A stretch of DNA of 64,000 nt from Streptococcus catagoni (GCF_011421425.1 NZ_WPCW01000005.1:1-64000), one strand, 5' to 3'. Positions 45,479 through 52,261 are shown, counted from the stretch's first letter. The notes: generated by a model not told the origin, from the letters alone. A program made the numbers and translations.

Positions 45479-46615
45479 TCAAAAGGAGTTTTCTAAAACT
45501 TTTAATAATTCTTGGGACGAAGAATCTCTTGGATTGGTCACTGTGCACTTGTCCTGCAAAGCTGATTCCGCAATTTCTGCCTTATAACTATTAAAGTCCT
45601 GGCTAGAAATACCATAACTAGATAAAGACATCGGAAGCTTTAACTGCCTTTGAAGCTTTTTGATAGCTTCTAATAATTGTCTAATCCCCAAAGCTGGATT
45701 AGAAGCACTATAGCCTAGTAGCTTGGCAATGGCCTGGTAGCGTTGAGCGGTCTCTTTGTTCATATCAGCTGATACCCGCTGGCCTAAGTCAGCATTATAT
45801 CTGATAACATGAGGCAGCAGTATGCTATTTAAGCGTCCATGAGGAATATGAAACTTAGCTCCAGCTGCATGGGCTAGGCTGTGGTTAACTCCCAGTGAAG
45901 CGGTATTGAAAGCCATACCTGCTAAGGTAGAGGCAATATGCATTTTCTCACGCGCTTCACTATCTGAGCCATCCTTAAAGGCCCTAGGTAAGTACTCAAA
46001 AACTAACTTAATAACTTTTTCTGCCAAAGCATCTGAAAAATCAGTCGCTTTTGTTGAAACATAAGCTTCGATGGCATGCGTTAGAACATCCATACCCGTA
46101 TCAGCTGTTATCTGACTGGGTAGTGACAAGACCAAATTAGAGTCTAAGATGGCTATGTCGGGTAAAATTTCTTTAGAAACCAAAGGATATTTGGTCCCTT
46201 TTTCAGCATCTGTAATGACAGAAAAATCCGTCACTTCAGAACCTGTTCCACTTGTAGTCGGTACTGCTATTAATGTTGCTTGAGGAAAGATAGATTTCTT
46301 TTTTGCAAAGTAATACATGGCCTTAGCCGCATCAATGGCAGAGCCCCCACCAATAGCAAGAATAATAGTTATGGCTTTGTCTCCTGCCTTTTTTATTCCT
46401 TCAACCACTGTATCAATAGGAGGGTCAGGAACAATCTCGTCAAAAACGGTAAGATCATTACTTGGATCAAGATGTCCTAATATTTGGTCTAGTTGACCTG
46501 ACGTTTTTAAAAAGGGATCTGTTACCACTAAAATTTGTTGGTCCCTATAAACACTCAATTGTTCCAAAGCACCTTTACCGACAAATAATTTTGTTTTATA
46601 GAAAATACTGTACAT
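45479..46615 (-). CDS. eutG: iron-containing alcohol dehydrogenase EutG
   Basis: 378 residues from the ATG at 46615. The frame opens with GTG at 46630, but the strong AAGGAG ribosome binding site lies inside those first codons. NAD-binding GGGSAIDAAKAMYYFA, AVPTTSGTGSEVTDFSV and the iron-ligand region NHSLAHAAGAKFHIPHGRLNS are intact. It reduces acetaldehyde to ethanol and recycles NADH for EutE. It is the first gene of the eut operon behind an ANTAR leader and a cre-containing promoter. Confidence 0.95.
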   Translation of the reverse strand: MYSIFYKTKLFVGKGALEQLSVYRDQQILVVTDPFLKTSGQLDQILGHLDPSNDLTVFDEIVPDPPIDTVVEGIKKAGDKAITIILAIGGGSAIDAAKAMYYFAKKKSIFPQATLIAVPTTSGTGSEVTDFSVITDAEKGTKYPLVSKEILPDIAILDSNLVLSLPSQITADTGMDVLTHAIEAYVSTKATDFSDALAEKVIKLVFEYLPRAFKDGSDSEAREKMHIASTLAGMAFNTASLGVNHSLAHAAGAKFHIPHGRLNSILLPHVIRYNADLGQRVSADMNKETAQRYQAIAKLLGYSASNPALGIRQLLEAIKKLQRQLKLPMSLSSYGISSQDFNSYKAEIAESALQDKCTVTNPRDSSSQELLKVLENSF

Positions 46616-46645
46616 TTTCACTCCTTTCACCTAACAAAATATCTG

Positions 46646-46707
46646 ACAAATAAAAGAAGCCGCATGAAACAAACTACTCTTTCATCAGTGTAGTTTCCTC
46701 ACGCAGC
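46646..46707 (-). terminator. intrinsic terminator in the eutG leader
   Basis: On the minus strand GCTGCGTGA plus AAACTAC pairs with GTAGTTT plus TCATGCGGC (small internal loop, loop of 12), followed by TTCTTTTATTT. The 5' arm is shared with the 3' side of the second ANTAR hairpin. It lies between the promoter and eutG and so works as an attenuator. Confidence 0.82.
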
Positions 46708-46743
46708 AACATTGCTTCGTATTCATTAGTACCCCTTTGTACC
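46702..46743 (-). promoter_or_regulatory. dual ANTAR (EutV) hairpins upstream of eutG
   Basis: Hairpin 1 (46728-46743) has stem GGTAC/GTACT and hexaloop AAAGGG. Hairpin 2 (46702-46719) has stem CGAAGC/GCTGCG with one mismatch and hexaloop AATGTT. Both show A1 and G4. The gap is eight bases, the same as in the eutA leader. Confidence 0.86.
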
Positions 46744-46751
46744 TTGAGAGC

Positions 46752-46780
46752 ATTATAACACAAAAGCGCTTTCAGTGCAA
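46752..46780 (-). promoter_or_regulatory. promoter of eutG with overlapping cre (CcpA) site
   Basis: On the minus strand TTGCAC (46780-46775), a 17-base spacer and TATAAT (46757-46752). The spacer itself reads TGAAAGCGCTTTTG (46774-46761), which fits the catabolite-responsive element consensus WTGNAARCGNWWWCA at nearly every position. CcpA bound there would block RNA polymerase when sugars are plentiful. Confidence 0.82.
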
Positions 46781-46898
46781 TTCAATTCTTAAAAATAATT
46801 TCTGTTAAAGTCAGGCCTGTGCTAGTAGGTACACCATAAAGAGATAGGAAGTTTTGGCTAAGAAAAGCTAGTGCTTAAAACTTTTAAGAAGATCAGGC

Positions 46899-46927
46899 TT
46901 GTCAAAGATAATGAAAGGTGTTAGAAT
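46899..46927 (+). promoter_or_regulatory. promoter of the EutX-like RNA
   Basis: Plus-strand TTGTCA (46899-46904), a 17-base spacer and TAGAAT (46922-46927). A start near 46934 would begin just ahead of the riboswitch aptamer. It is divergent from the eutG promoter, with about 120 bp between the -35 boxes. Confidence 0.72.
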
Positions 46928-46944
46928 GAAATTACTAGAAACTG

Positions 46945-47105
46945 ATTTTAGTACTTTTAAGGATATGGAAGTTTGGTGAAAATCCAACGCGGTCCCGCCA
47001 CTGTGATAAGCGTCAGCTTTAAGTCAGGTCTTTATGCTTAAATTTTAGTAGATTTCACTTGTCTCGATGTAAGGCGGTGATGTCATAATTGGATACTACG
47101 TCAAC
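46945..47105 (+). promoter_or_regulatory. cobalamin riboswitch
   Basis: The conserved core is present in order: GGAAGTTTGGTGAAAATCC (46967-46985), then GCGGTCCCGCCACTGTGA and the B12-box start AAGTCAGG (47030-47037). GGCGG at 47073-47077 can form a kissing contact with CCGCC at 46995-46999, as between loops L5 and L13 of known cobalamin riboswitches. The 3' part of the B12 box is less standard. It controls a non-coding RNA and not a gene start. Confidence 0.88.
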
Positions 47106-47280
47106 AGCAGTTTCCATTATTGGCTCTACGTATAAGTACGTATCAATTTCTAAAGATAAGATTTATCTTATCTTACTTGCAATGGCGCAGGGTCAATAAT
47201 GGGGAAAGCTGCAGCTAACCAACGACGCTTAGTAAATCGTACAGTGACGTATAGGGCTTTCTTTCTTTTTGCTAATCACA

Positions 47281-47318
47281 CTCTCTACCAGCTTATGGTA
47301 GGGAGTTTTTTAGTAGAC
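47281..47318 (+). terminator. terminator of the EutX-like RNA
   Basis: Plus-strand CTCTCTACCA pairs with TGGTAGGGAG (ten pairs, one G-U) around GCTTA and is followed by six T residues. It is one of the strongest intrinsic terminators in the window. Confidence 0.9.
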
Positions 47319-47333
47319 CACTCTTTCTAAAAA

Positions 47334-47370
47334 AGAAGAGCTTTCTGTATAAACAGAAAGCCTTTTTCTT
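47334..47370. terminator. bidirectional terminator between the EutX-like RNA and the eutP-cobT operon
   Basis: GCTTTCTGT (47340-47348) and ACAGAAAGC (47353-47361) enclose a four-base loop. T-rich stretches lie on both sides when read outward (CTTTTTCTTT on plus, TCTTCTTTTTT on minus). It ends the minus-strand operon eutP-cobD-pduX-cobT-ATR and backs up the plus-strand terminator. Confidence 0.82.
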
Positions 47371-47412
47371 TGGTCAAATCCTTAAATCTTATAACTTAAC
47401 TACTCCTACACT

Positions 47413-48009
47413 CTACTGTGACTGCGACCATCTTTCGACATCCGCCTTGGTAATATTATGAAAGACTTTTTCGCCACGTTCATAGGCAATATCCTTTTGT
47501 TTCTGGCTATAATTCACCACGCGCGCTAGAGCAAAGAAGTAATCAGATAGTCGATTGACAAAAATAAGCACCTGATTATTAATATCAGTTGACCACATGG
47601 TGGACACAATGTGGCGTTCTGCTCGTCTTGCAATTGTTCTTGCCACATGTACCATGGAAGCTATCTCGCTACCTCCTGGCAAGATAAAGGTTTCAAGAGC
47701 TGGAGGGATATCTGCGTAGGTATCTATTCTTTCTTCAATCCAGTCAATCAGGTCTTGATCCACCTTATAAGGATAAACTCCCTGGGGAGTTGATAGGTCT
47801 GAACCACAGTCAAACAAGTAATGTTGTAGTTGAAGCAGTTCATCTTTTAATTGGTCCTCTGCTTTTAGCTTAGAGATAATGTAACCAATCCAAGAATTCA
47901 ATTCATCAATTGTGCCATAGGCCTTTACACGGGCAGCATCCTTAGCGATGCTTTGGCCACCTACTAATTTTGTTAGGCCCTTATCACCTGTTTTGGTATA
48001 TAATTGCAT
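47413..48009 (-). CDS. PduO-type ATP:cob(I)alamin adenosyltransferase, copy 2
   Basis: 198 residues. TKTGDKGLTKLVGGQ, FDCGSDLSTP, FILPGGSEIAS and ARTIARRAERH are intact, with VNRLSDYFFALARV at the end. It is clearly homologous to the copy at 14.6 kb but diverged. It is the last gene of the eutP operon, next to cobT, so it may serve salvage or cofactor recycling for EutBC under the same EutV control. Confidence 0.92.
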   Translation of the reverse strand: MQLYTKTGDKGLTKLVGGQSIAKDAARVKAYGTIDELNSWIGYIISKLKAEDQLKDELLQLQHYLFDCGSDLSTPQGVYPYKVDQDLIDWIEERIDTYADIPPALETFILPGGSEIASMVHVARTIARRAERHIVSTMWSTDINNQVLIFVNRLSDYFFALARVVNYSQKQKDIAYERGEKVFHNITKADVERWSQSQ

Positions 48010-48021
48010 AGTTCCTCCATT

Positions 48022-49083
48022 CTATCCTTTACGGATATCAATATAATCTTCTTTATTTAATTGAGTCTGGGAGAAGGTTGGCATTTTCCTGATTGTCGAA
48101 ACAGAAGTTTCTATCAAGGAAAAGGCTAAGGGACAACCCGATCCTTCACCTAATCGCATATCCATCATAAGCATGGGCTCTAAGCCTAAATATTGACTAA
48201 CCTTGTCATAACCTGGCTCAGTAGAGACATGCGAAGCAAAACTATAATCTAGGACATGGGAACATAATTGACTGGCAATCAGTAGGCCTGTCACAGAGAT
48301 CAAACCGTCAACTACACAGGGAAGCTGAGCCTGGGCACATGCCAAAAAAGTTCCTGCTATCCCAAGCATATCAAGTCCTCCAACCTTAGCTACGATGTCT
48401 AGGACATCCTTGAATGGGGAATGCTTTTTAATAGCTGCCTTAATCACTGCTATTTTGTGAGCCTTCATAGGTTCTGTCAGTCCAGCCCCATAACCAGTGA
48501 CTTCTTCTGGAGCTAATTCTAATATGGCACTGATGACAGCTGCTGAGGTAGTGGTGTTTCCAATACCCATTTCGCCAGTGCCAAACAAGCTATAACCTTC
48601 TTTAATCAGCTCTTGAGTCTTCTCATAACCAACCAAGATAGCTTTTATGCAATCTTCAGCACTCATAGCTGGCTTTTCGAGCATATTATGGGTTCCTGCC
48701 ATGACCTTAGATTCAGAAGTGCTAAAAATATTTTTTTTGCAGCCAATATCAATCAGATAAATATCTGATCCCAACTCTTGAGAAATGGCACAGAGGCCTG
48801 TTTTCCCAGCAAGAATATTTTCTGACACCTGATAGGTGGTTTCTTGGGGATTGGCAGATATCTTCTCGGCCACAACGCCATTATCTGCTGAATAGACCAT
48901 CACCACTTTTGGGGTCAGATTAATTTCCCCCTCAAACATAGCAAAGAGCTTGGCATAGATCTTTTCCATCTTTCCCAGAGAACCTAATGGTTTAGCCAAT
49001 GAATCACAGTAGGCCTGACCTTCTTTTTCCTTAGCTCTATCAATAGGTTTAATATCTTTTAGGATATCATCTAAGCTTATCAC
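48022..49083 (-). CDS. cobT: nicotinate-nucleotide:dimethylbenzimidazole phosphoribosyltransferase
   Basis: 353 residues, normal length. The substrate loop YSADNGVVAEKISANP, GTGEMGIGNTTTSAA and GYGAGLTEPM are diagnostic, and the catalytic glutamate region is near LGLEPMLMMDMRLGEGSG. It activates the lower ligand base to alpha-ribazole phosphate for CobS. No BluB-type gene for making dimethylbenzimidazole is seen in the window. Confidence 0.95.
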   Translation of the reverse strand: MISLDDILKDIKPIDRAKEKEGQAYCDSLAKPLGSLGKMEKIYAKLFAMFEGEINLTPKVVMVYSADNGVVAEKISANPQETTYQVSENILAGKTGLCAISQELGSDIYLIDIGCKKNIFSTSESKVMAGTHNMLEKPAMSAEDCIKAILVGYEKTQELIKEGYSLFGTGEMGIGNTTTSAAVISAILELAPEEVTGYGAGLTEPMKAHKIAVIKAAIKKHSPFKDVLDIVAKVGGLDMLGIAGTFLACAQAQLPCVVDGLISVTGLLIASQLCSHVLDYSFASHVSTEPGYDKVSQYLGLEPMLMMDMRLGEGSGCPLAFSLIETSVSTIRKMPTFSQTQLNKEDYIDIRKG

Positions 49084-49953
49084 CTATTTACTCACCTCCT
49101 CTAAATTTACCATGCCTTGATAGGTCACCTGGCAGAGACTTCTTGACTTATAATAAGCTGCAAGGGGACTGTTTTTGATTTGCTTTTCAAATTTGTCCAG
49201 ACTAGCAAGTTCTTCTTTTTTCAGTAGTATACCAATTAAACTGCCACTATGGGCAATATTTATGCCAAGGTACTGATTGCTAAAGACCAGTTCAAGCACC
49301 TCTTCTAAGTAAGGTTTGGGTAAACGTTTGTTATTTAATAGGGCACTATAGGTGGCTAATTTTCCTAATTTTTCAAGACTTTCTTCCTGGCAGGCCTCCT
49401 GAAAAAGTGGGAAGAGGTTTTCAGATTCTACAGTGGCATAACTATCGCAGGCTGTTATCCTTCTAATCTTGTCTGTCTCAATAGAAACATCTGGTTCTAA
49501 AACATAGACATATAGATCGGGCTTCCAAGATGTCTGCCATATCCTCTCTCCTGTCAAGGGATTGATGACCGTCCAATCTGAAAAGGCAACCGAATCTGTG
49601 GCCTCGATCTGGGCACAGAGTCTGCTGATTTCGTCTGCTGTCTTGAAAGTTCCCTGATATAAAAAAGCTGCCTGTAAAAAACTAGCCAAATCAGCTGTGC
49701 TACTAGAGTAGCCCTTACCTATGGGCAATTGGCTTTTATGATCCACCCTGATTTTCTCTAAGTCGGGTAATAATTGCAGAGCTGCCCTAAGTTTGCTTTT
49801 TCTTTTGGGGAGTTTGTGCTTTTTGGGATGACTGGATAGGGTTATCTGGCTGACCTTGTTGATATTATAAGAGAGTAAAACTTCCTGACCCTGGTAAACG
49901 CCCTGAAATAATTCGCCACATGAGCCTGGACAGCTAACACGAATCTTTTTCAT
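49084..49953 (-). CDS. pduX: L-threonine kinase (GHMP family)
   Basis: About 289 residues. It begins KKIRVSCPGSCGELFQG and has the GHMP phosphate loop PIGKGYSSSTADLASFL near 80-95, plus GINIAHSGSLIGIL near the C-terminus, matching PduX. It makes threonine phosphate, the substrate of CobD. The frame opens with a GTG at 49962; the ATG at 49953 with GGAA upstream is preferred. It overlaps the end of cobD. Confidence 0.9.
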   Translation of the reverse strand: MKKIRVSCPGSCGELFQGVYQGQEVLLSYNINKVSQITLSSHPKKHKLPKRKSKLRAALQLLPDLEKIRVDHKSQLPIGKGYSSSTADLASFLQAAFLYQGTFKTADEISRLCAQIEATDSVAFSDWTVINPLTGERIWQTSWKPDLYVYVLEPDVSIETDKIRRITACDSYATVESENLFPLFQEACQEESLEKLGKLATYSALLNNKRLPKPYLEEVLELVFSNQYLGINIAHSGSLIGILLKKEELASLDKFEKQIKNSPLAAYYKSRSLCQVTYQGMVNLEEVSK

Positions 49954-51040
49954 GGCTTCCACTTACTTTCAAAATGTCTTTTATGGCCTCTACTAATAGG
50001 CTATTTTCAGCATGACTACGAATGGCCACACGATAATGTTTCTCACTGAGGTGATCATAATTTTGACAAGATCTGATAAAAATCTTCTTTTGCCATAATG
50101 CTTGACGCAAATCTATGGGCGCCTGGCATTCAAAGAACAAATAATTGGCAGTCGGCTTGACAGCACTAATCTGTGAAATAGCTGTAAAGGCTTTATATAA
50201 AAAATATTGTTCCTTTCTTAACCATTGTCTGGTTTGCGCAATATAGTGCTCATCACTTAACAATAGAGGAATAGCACTTTCAGACAAGGCATTGATGGTC
50301 CAAGGGGCTCTTTTTTGGGCAATATCTTGCAAACAAGTCTTGTGGCAGGTCACTGCATAGCCCAGGCGTAAACCTGGAATGGCATAAAATTTGGTTAGAG
50401 ACCTAACCACAATAACATTAGGAAAATCTGCCAGATAGGAAATAAAACTATAGACCTCATCATCTTCAATAAAGTCCATAAAGGCTTCATCCAAGATCAG
50501 AAAGATAGCTTTTTCCTTTAGATAATTCGCCACCTTTCTTAGGACCTTATTATTGACCAAGCTACCAGTGGGATTGTTGGGATTACAGATTAGAACCACA
50601 TCTCCTTCTTGTAAATCCTCTAACTGAGATAATAGGCTTTGAAAATCCCATTGATAATGAGGAGCTTCTAAATGCAAATGACTGATCCTTGCGCCAACCT
50701 GCTTGAAGGCTTTTTGATATTCCATAAAGGTGGGGCTGAGCGTTAGAAGTCTTTCTGGCTTGAGCTGATCGGCCAATTGGTAAAAAATCTCCACGGCACC
50801 ATTAGAAAGTAGGACATTATCACGACTATAGCCATGATAGTCTGCCAGGTAGTTTCTTGCCTTTTGATAGTGAATATCTGGATACTGCGTCAAGCTTTCT
50901 AAATGATCAATCAAATGTTTTTTGAGCTTGGGGGATAGCCCATATGGATTGATATTGGCACTAAAGTCCAGGCAGTCTTGAACATTAATTCCCAACTGCT
51001 TAGCTAATTGCTGAACATTTCCTCCATGTTCAATTTCCAT
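49934..51040 (-). CDS. cobD: threonine-phosphate decarboxylase
   Basis: 368-residue PLP enzyme. It starts with the family form EIEHGGNVQQLAKQLG and LDFSANINPYG, has ICNPNNPTG, and the PLP lysine is in VVRSLTKFYAIPGLRLGY. It yields aminopropanol phosphate for CbiB. The final part overlaps pduX by 20 bases. It lies 45 bases downstream of eutP. Confidence 0.94.
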   Translation of the reverse strand: MEIEHGGNVQQLAKQLGINVQDCLDFSANINPYGLSPKLKKHLIDHLESLTQYPDIHYQKARNYLADYHGYSRDNVLLSNGAVEIFYQLADQLKPERLLTLSPTFMEYQKAFKQVGARISHLHLEAPHYQWDFQSLLSQLEDLQEGDVVLICNPNNPTGSLVNNKVLRKVANYLKEKAIFLILDEAFMDFIEDDEVYSFISYLADFPNVIVVRSLTKFYAIPGLRLGYAVTCHKTCLQDIAQKRAPWTINALSESAIPLLLSDEHYIAQTRQWLRKEQYFLYKAFTAISQISAVKPTANYLFFECQAPIDLRQALWQKKIFIRSCQNYDHLSEKHYRVAIRSHAENSLLVEAIKDILKVSGSHEKDSC

Positions 51041-51085
51041 CTATTTTTTCTCCTTCTTTCTGCTAGTCTACCTATGAAGTCCATT

Positions 51086-51541
51086 TCATTTATCACTTTT
51101 GTCTTTTTCATCTGACAAGAGGAAGTCTTTGAGTTGACTAATTCCTTGATCTTTGACAGCTGATAATTCAAAAATAGAACTTGCTCCTGCATTCTTCAAC
51201 TCTTCTTTAGCCCTTTCAATCTGTGAAAGGGATTCAGCCATATCTGTTTTAGTCACAATACCAATAACTTCCTTATTAAAAAGTGAGGCAAAGCCTTGGG
51301 GAAATGTCTGCATTTTTTCCAGAGATGAGACCAGAAGTCCAATCACATCAGCTTCGTTTGCAGTCACACTTAAAGCATTATAATACTTACGATGTTGTAA
51401 AAACTCGCCTGGGGTATCTATGATGGCGTCATAAAACTGAATGGATTGTGTTTTATAATAGTTTAAATCTAGTCCCTTCAGACGTTGCGTCAGCGTTGTT
51501 TTACCCACGCCGACAGGGCCAACAAACATAATTTTTTTCAT
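51086..51541 (-). CDS. eutP: EutP/PduV-type small GTPase-like protein
   Basis: 151 residues. The P-loop is FVGPVGVGKTTLTQRL (residues 5-20), switch region IDTPGEF and base-specificity motif TKTDMAES. In enteric bacteria EutP has been linked to acetate kinase activity, and PduV to microcompartment positioning. Here eutP is first in an operon of late B12 genes and is 4.5 kb away from eutG, unlike firmicutes where it begins the eut operon. The leader carries ANTAR hairpins. Confidence 0.92.
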   Translation of the reverse strand: MKKIMFVGPVGVGKTTLTQRLKGLDLNYYKTQSIQFYDAIIDTPGEFLQHRKYYNALSVTANEADVIGLLVSSLEKMQTFPQGFASLFNKEVIGIVTKTDMAESLSQIERAKEELKNAGASSIFELSAVKDQGISQLKDFLLSDEKDKSDK

Positions 51542-51667
51542 TTCTTCTCCAAATTTTTCATCTTATGAGTTTTCTTAATGAGCCTATATCATCTGTTTTA
51601 TCCTAGAACCTGTACTGGCCAGCTTTTAAACTTAGGTTTGCTCAGTTAGAGACAGGATCTTGAGGAA
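51542..51667 (-). other. 5' untranslated stretch between the leader terminator and eutP
   Basis: About 125 bases of leader follow the attenuator before the eutP start. The ribosome binding site GGAGAAG lies just ahead of the ATG. Some self-complementary parts (GCTGGCCAGT region) are visible, but I cannot define a known element. Confidence 0.4.
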
Positions 51668-51709
51668 TAAAAAAGAGCATAGGAAAGCCTGATCGTCTGA
51701 AATACTCGC
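51668..51709 (-). terminator. probable attenuator terminator in the eutP leader
   Basis: On the minus strand GAGTAT and ATGCTC form the base of a stem (one G-U pair) with an imperfect upper part, followed by six T residues and TATTCC. The 5' arm touches the second ANTAR hairpin. It is weaker than the other three leader terminators. Confidence 0.6.
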
Positions 51710-51741
51710 TTCTTTGCGTTCAGATAAGGCCCCTTTGCCAT
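51707..51741 (-). promoter_or_regulatory. dual ANTAR (EutV) hairpins upstream of eutP
   Basis: Hairpin 1 (51728-51739) has stem GGC/GCC and hexaloop AAAGGG. Hairpin 2 (51707-51718) has stem CGC/GCG and hexaloop AAAGAA. Both obey A1 and G4, and they are separated by nine bases, the same geometry as the other leaders. Stems are short, so confidence is a little lower. Confidence 0.75.
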
Positions 51742-51747
51742 TTGTTG

Positions 51748-51776
51748 ATTATAAAATTGTAACCGCTTAATAAAAT
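51748..51776 (-). promoter_or_regulatory. possible eutP promoter with cre-like sequence
   Basis: On the minus strand a perfect TATAAT (51753-51748) is preceded by only a poor -35 (ATTTTA). The spacer contains TTGTAACCGCTTAAT (51757-51771 on plus), matching 12 of 15 cre positions and lying in the same place as the cre site of eutG. Confidence 0.5.
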
Positions 51777-51789
51777 TATTATATAGCAT

Positions 51790-52075
51790 CCTTGTCTTCC
51801 AGTCAACCATAAATATAAGCTGAGCTTATACTTAACAAGCAAAAAAGAGCCTCTTGTGAAGCTCTCAGATTGAAACTTTTTCTAAGTGAAGAGATGAGTA
51901 CCACTATCATTTAGGAATTTCAGCCTAGATGTGGGTATCCCAGCTGTTGAAAGAAAAGGATCTTGGGCAGTCGGTTTAGAATGCCTCTCTTTTTAAGGAC
52001 CCACTTCTTTGGCTAGTCACTTTGTCTGTCATACGTTTCTTCTCTCGGAAAGAAGGCTTTTTGATTTATTGACCG
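51790..52075. other. gene-free, inverted-repeat-rich stretch between eutP and the alpha operon
   Basis: No protein gene is credible. Features seen: a TATAAGC/GCTTATA hairpin near 51814-51830; a strong minus-strand terminator at 51839-51866; complementary GTGGGT and ACCCAC arms about 65 bases apart (51930s and 52000); and a plus-strand hairpin CTTCT/AGAAG at 52039-52055 followed by TTTTT. This could be a small RNA on either strand. I recognise no Rfam-type consensus by eye. Confidence 0.4.
51839..51866 (-). terminator. intrinsic terminator (minus strand)
   Basis: AGAGCTTC and GAGGCTCT form an eight-base stem with loop ACAA, followed by six T residues. It stops any transcript from the right just before the eutP promoter and insulates the EutV-regulated operon. 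Confidence 0.8.
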
Positions 52076-52083
52076 ACATGATG

Positions 52084-52141
52084 ACAAAACGCCTGCTTAC
52101 GAAATGGGGCTAGCCTTAGCTCCATTTCGTAAACAAGCGTT
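52084..52141 (-). terminator. terminator of the ribosomal protein operon (after rplQ)
   Basis: TTACGAAATGGGGCTA (52097-52112) pairs over 16 bases with 52117-52132 (one G-U pair, loop GCCT). It extends outward through AACGC/GCGTT with two mismatches, giving an exceptionally long hairpin. On the minus strand TTTT follows. A second hairpin with a nine-base stem, CCGCTAGGA/TCCTAGCGG, lies at 52167-52189 between it and rplQ. Confidence 0.72.
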
Positions 52142-52261
52142 ACCACTAACAATATGATGAGTGTTCCCGCTAGGAATAAATCCTAGCGGTAGACCAGAGC
52201 TAGACTAAGAATAGAATTGAAACTATTCCATCATCATAACACTCAACAAAATTGATAAAAA

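Larger units (their letters stand above)
46934..47318 (+). ncRNA. EutX/Rli55-like regulatory RNA: cobalamin riboswitch followed by ANTAR-type hairpin(s) and terminator
   Basis: About 385 nt on the plus strand, with promoter, riboswitch and terminator but no credible reading frame. After the aptamer come a perfect nine-base hairpin (47152-47173, loop TTTA, no T-run), an ANTAR-type hairpin at 47176-47191 (stem CTTGC/GCAGG, hexaloop AATGGC, A1 and G4), and a weaker candidate at 47238-47249 (stem CGT/ACG, loop ACAGTG). CCATTATTG (47114-47122) can pair with CAATAATGG (47194-47202), which would enclose the first hairpins. In Enterococcus EutX and Listeria Rli55, lack of B12 yields a long RNA that sequesters EutV. 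This RNA has the same parts and genomic place. Confidence 0.8.

Noticed and set aside
46806..46824. AAAGTCAGGCCTGTGC, resembling a B12 box on the plus strand
   Set aside because: None of the other riboswitch core elements are next to it; the complete aptamer lies about 130 bases downstream.
47079..47102. Possible third ANTAR hairpin (loop ATTGGA) in the EutX-like RNA
   Set aside because: Only two base pairs close the hexaloop, and the region probably belongs to the riboswitch expression platform.
47151..47175. Nine-base hairpin in the EutX-like RNA as an internal B12-dependent terminator
   Set aside because: The helix is perfect but no run of T follows, so intrinsic termination cannot be claimed from sequence.
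51850..52064. T-box or second cobalamin riboswitch upstream of eutP
   Set aside because: No T-box consensus (GGTGGNACCGCG type) and no cobalamin core (GCCACTGT, B12 box) could be found on either strand.
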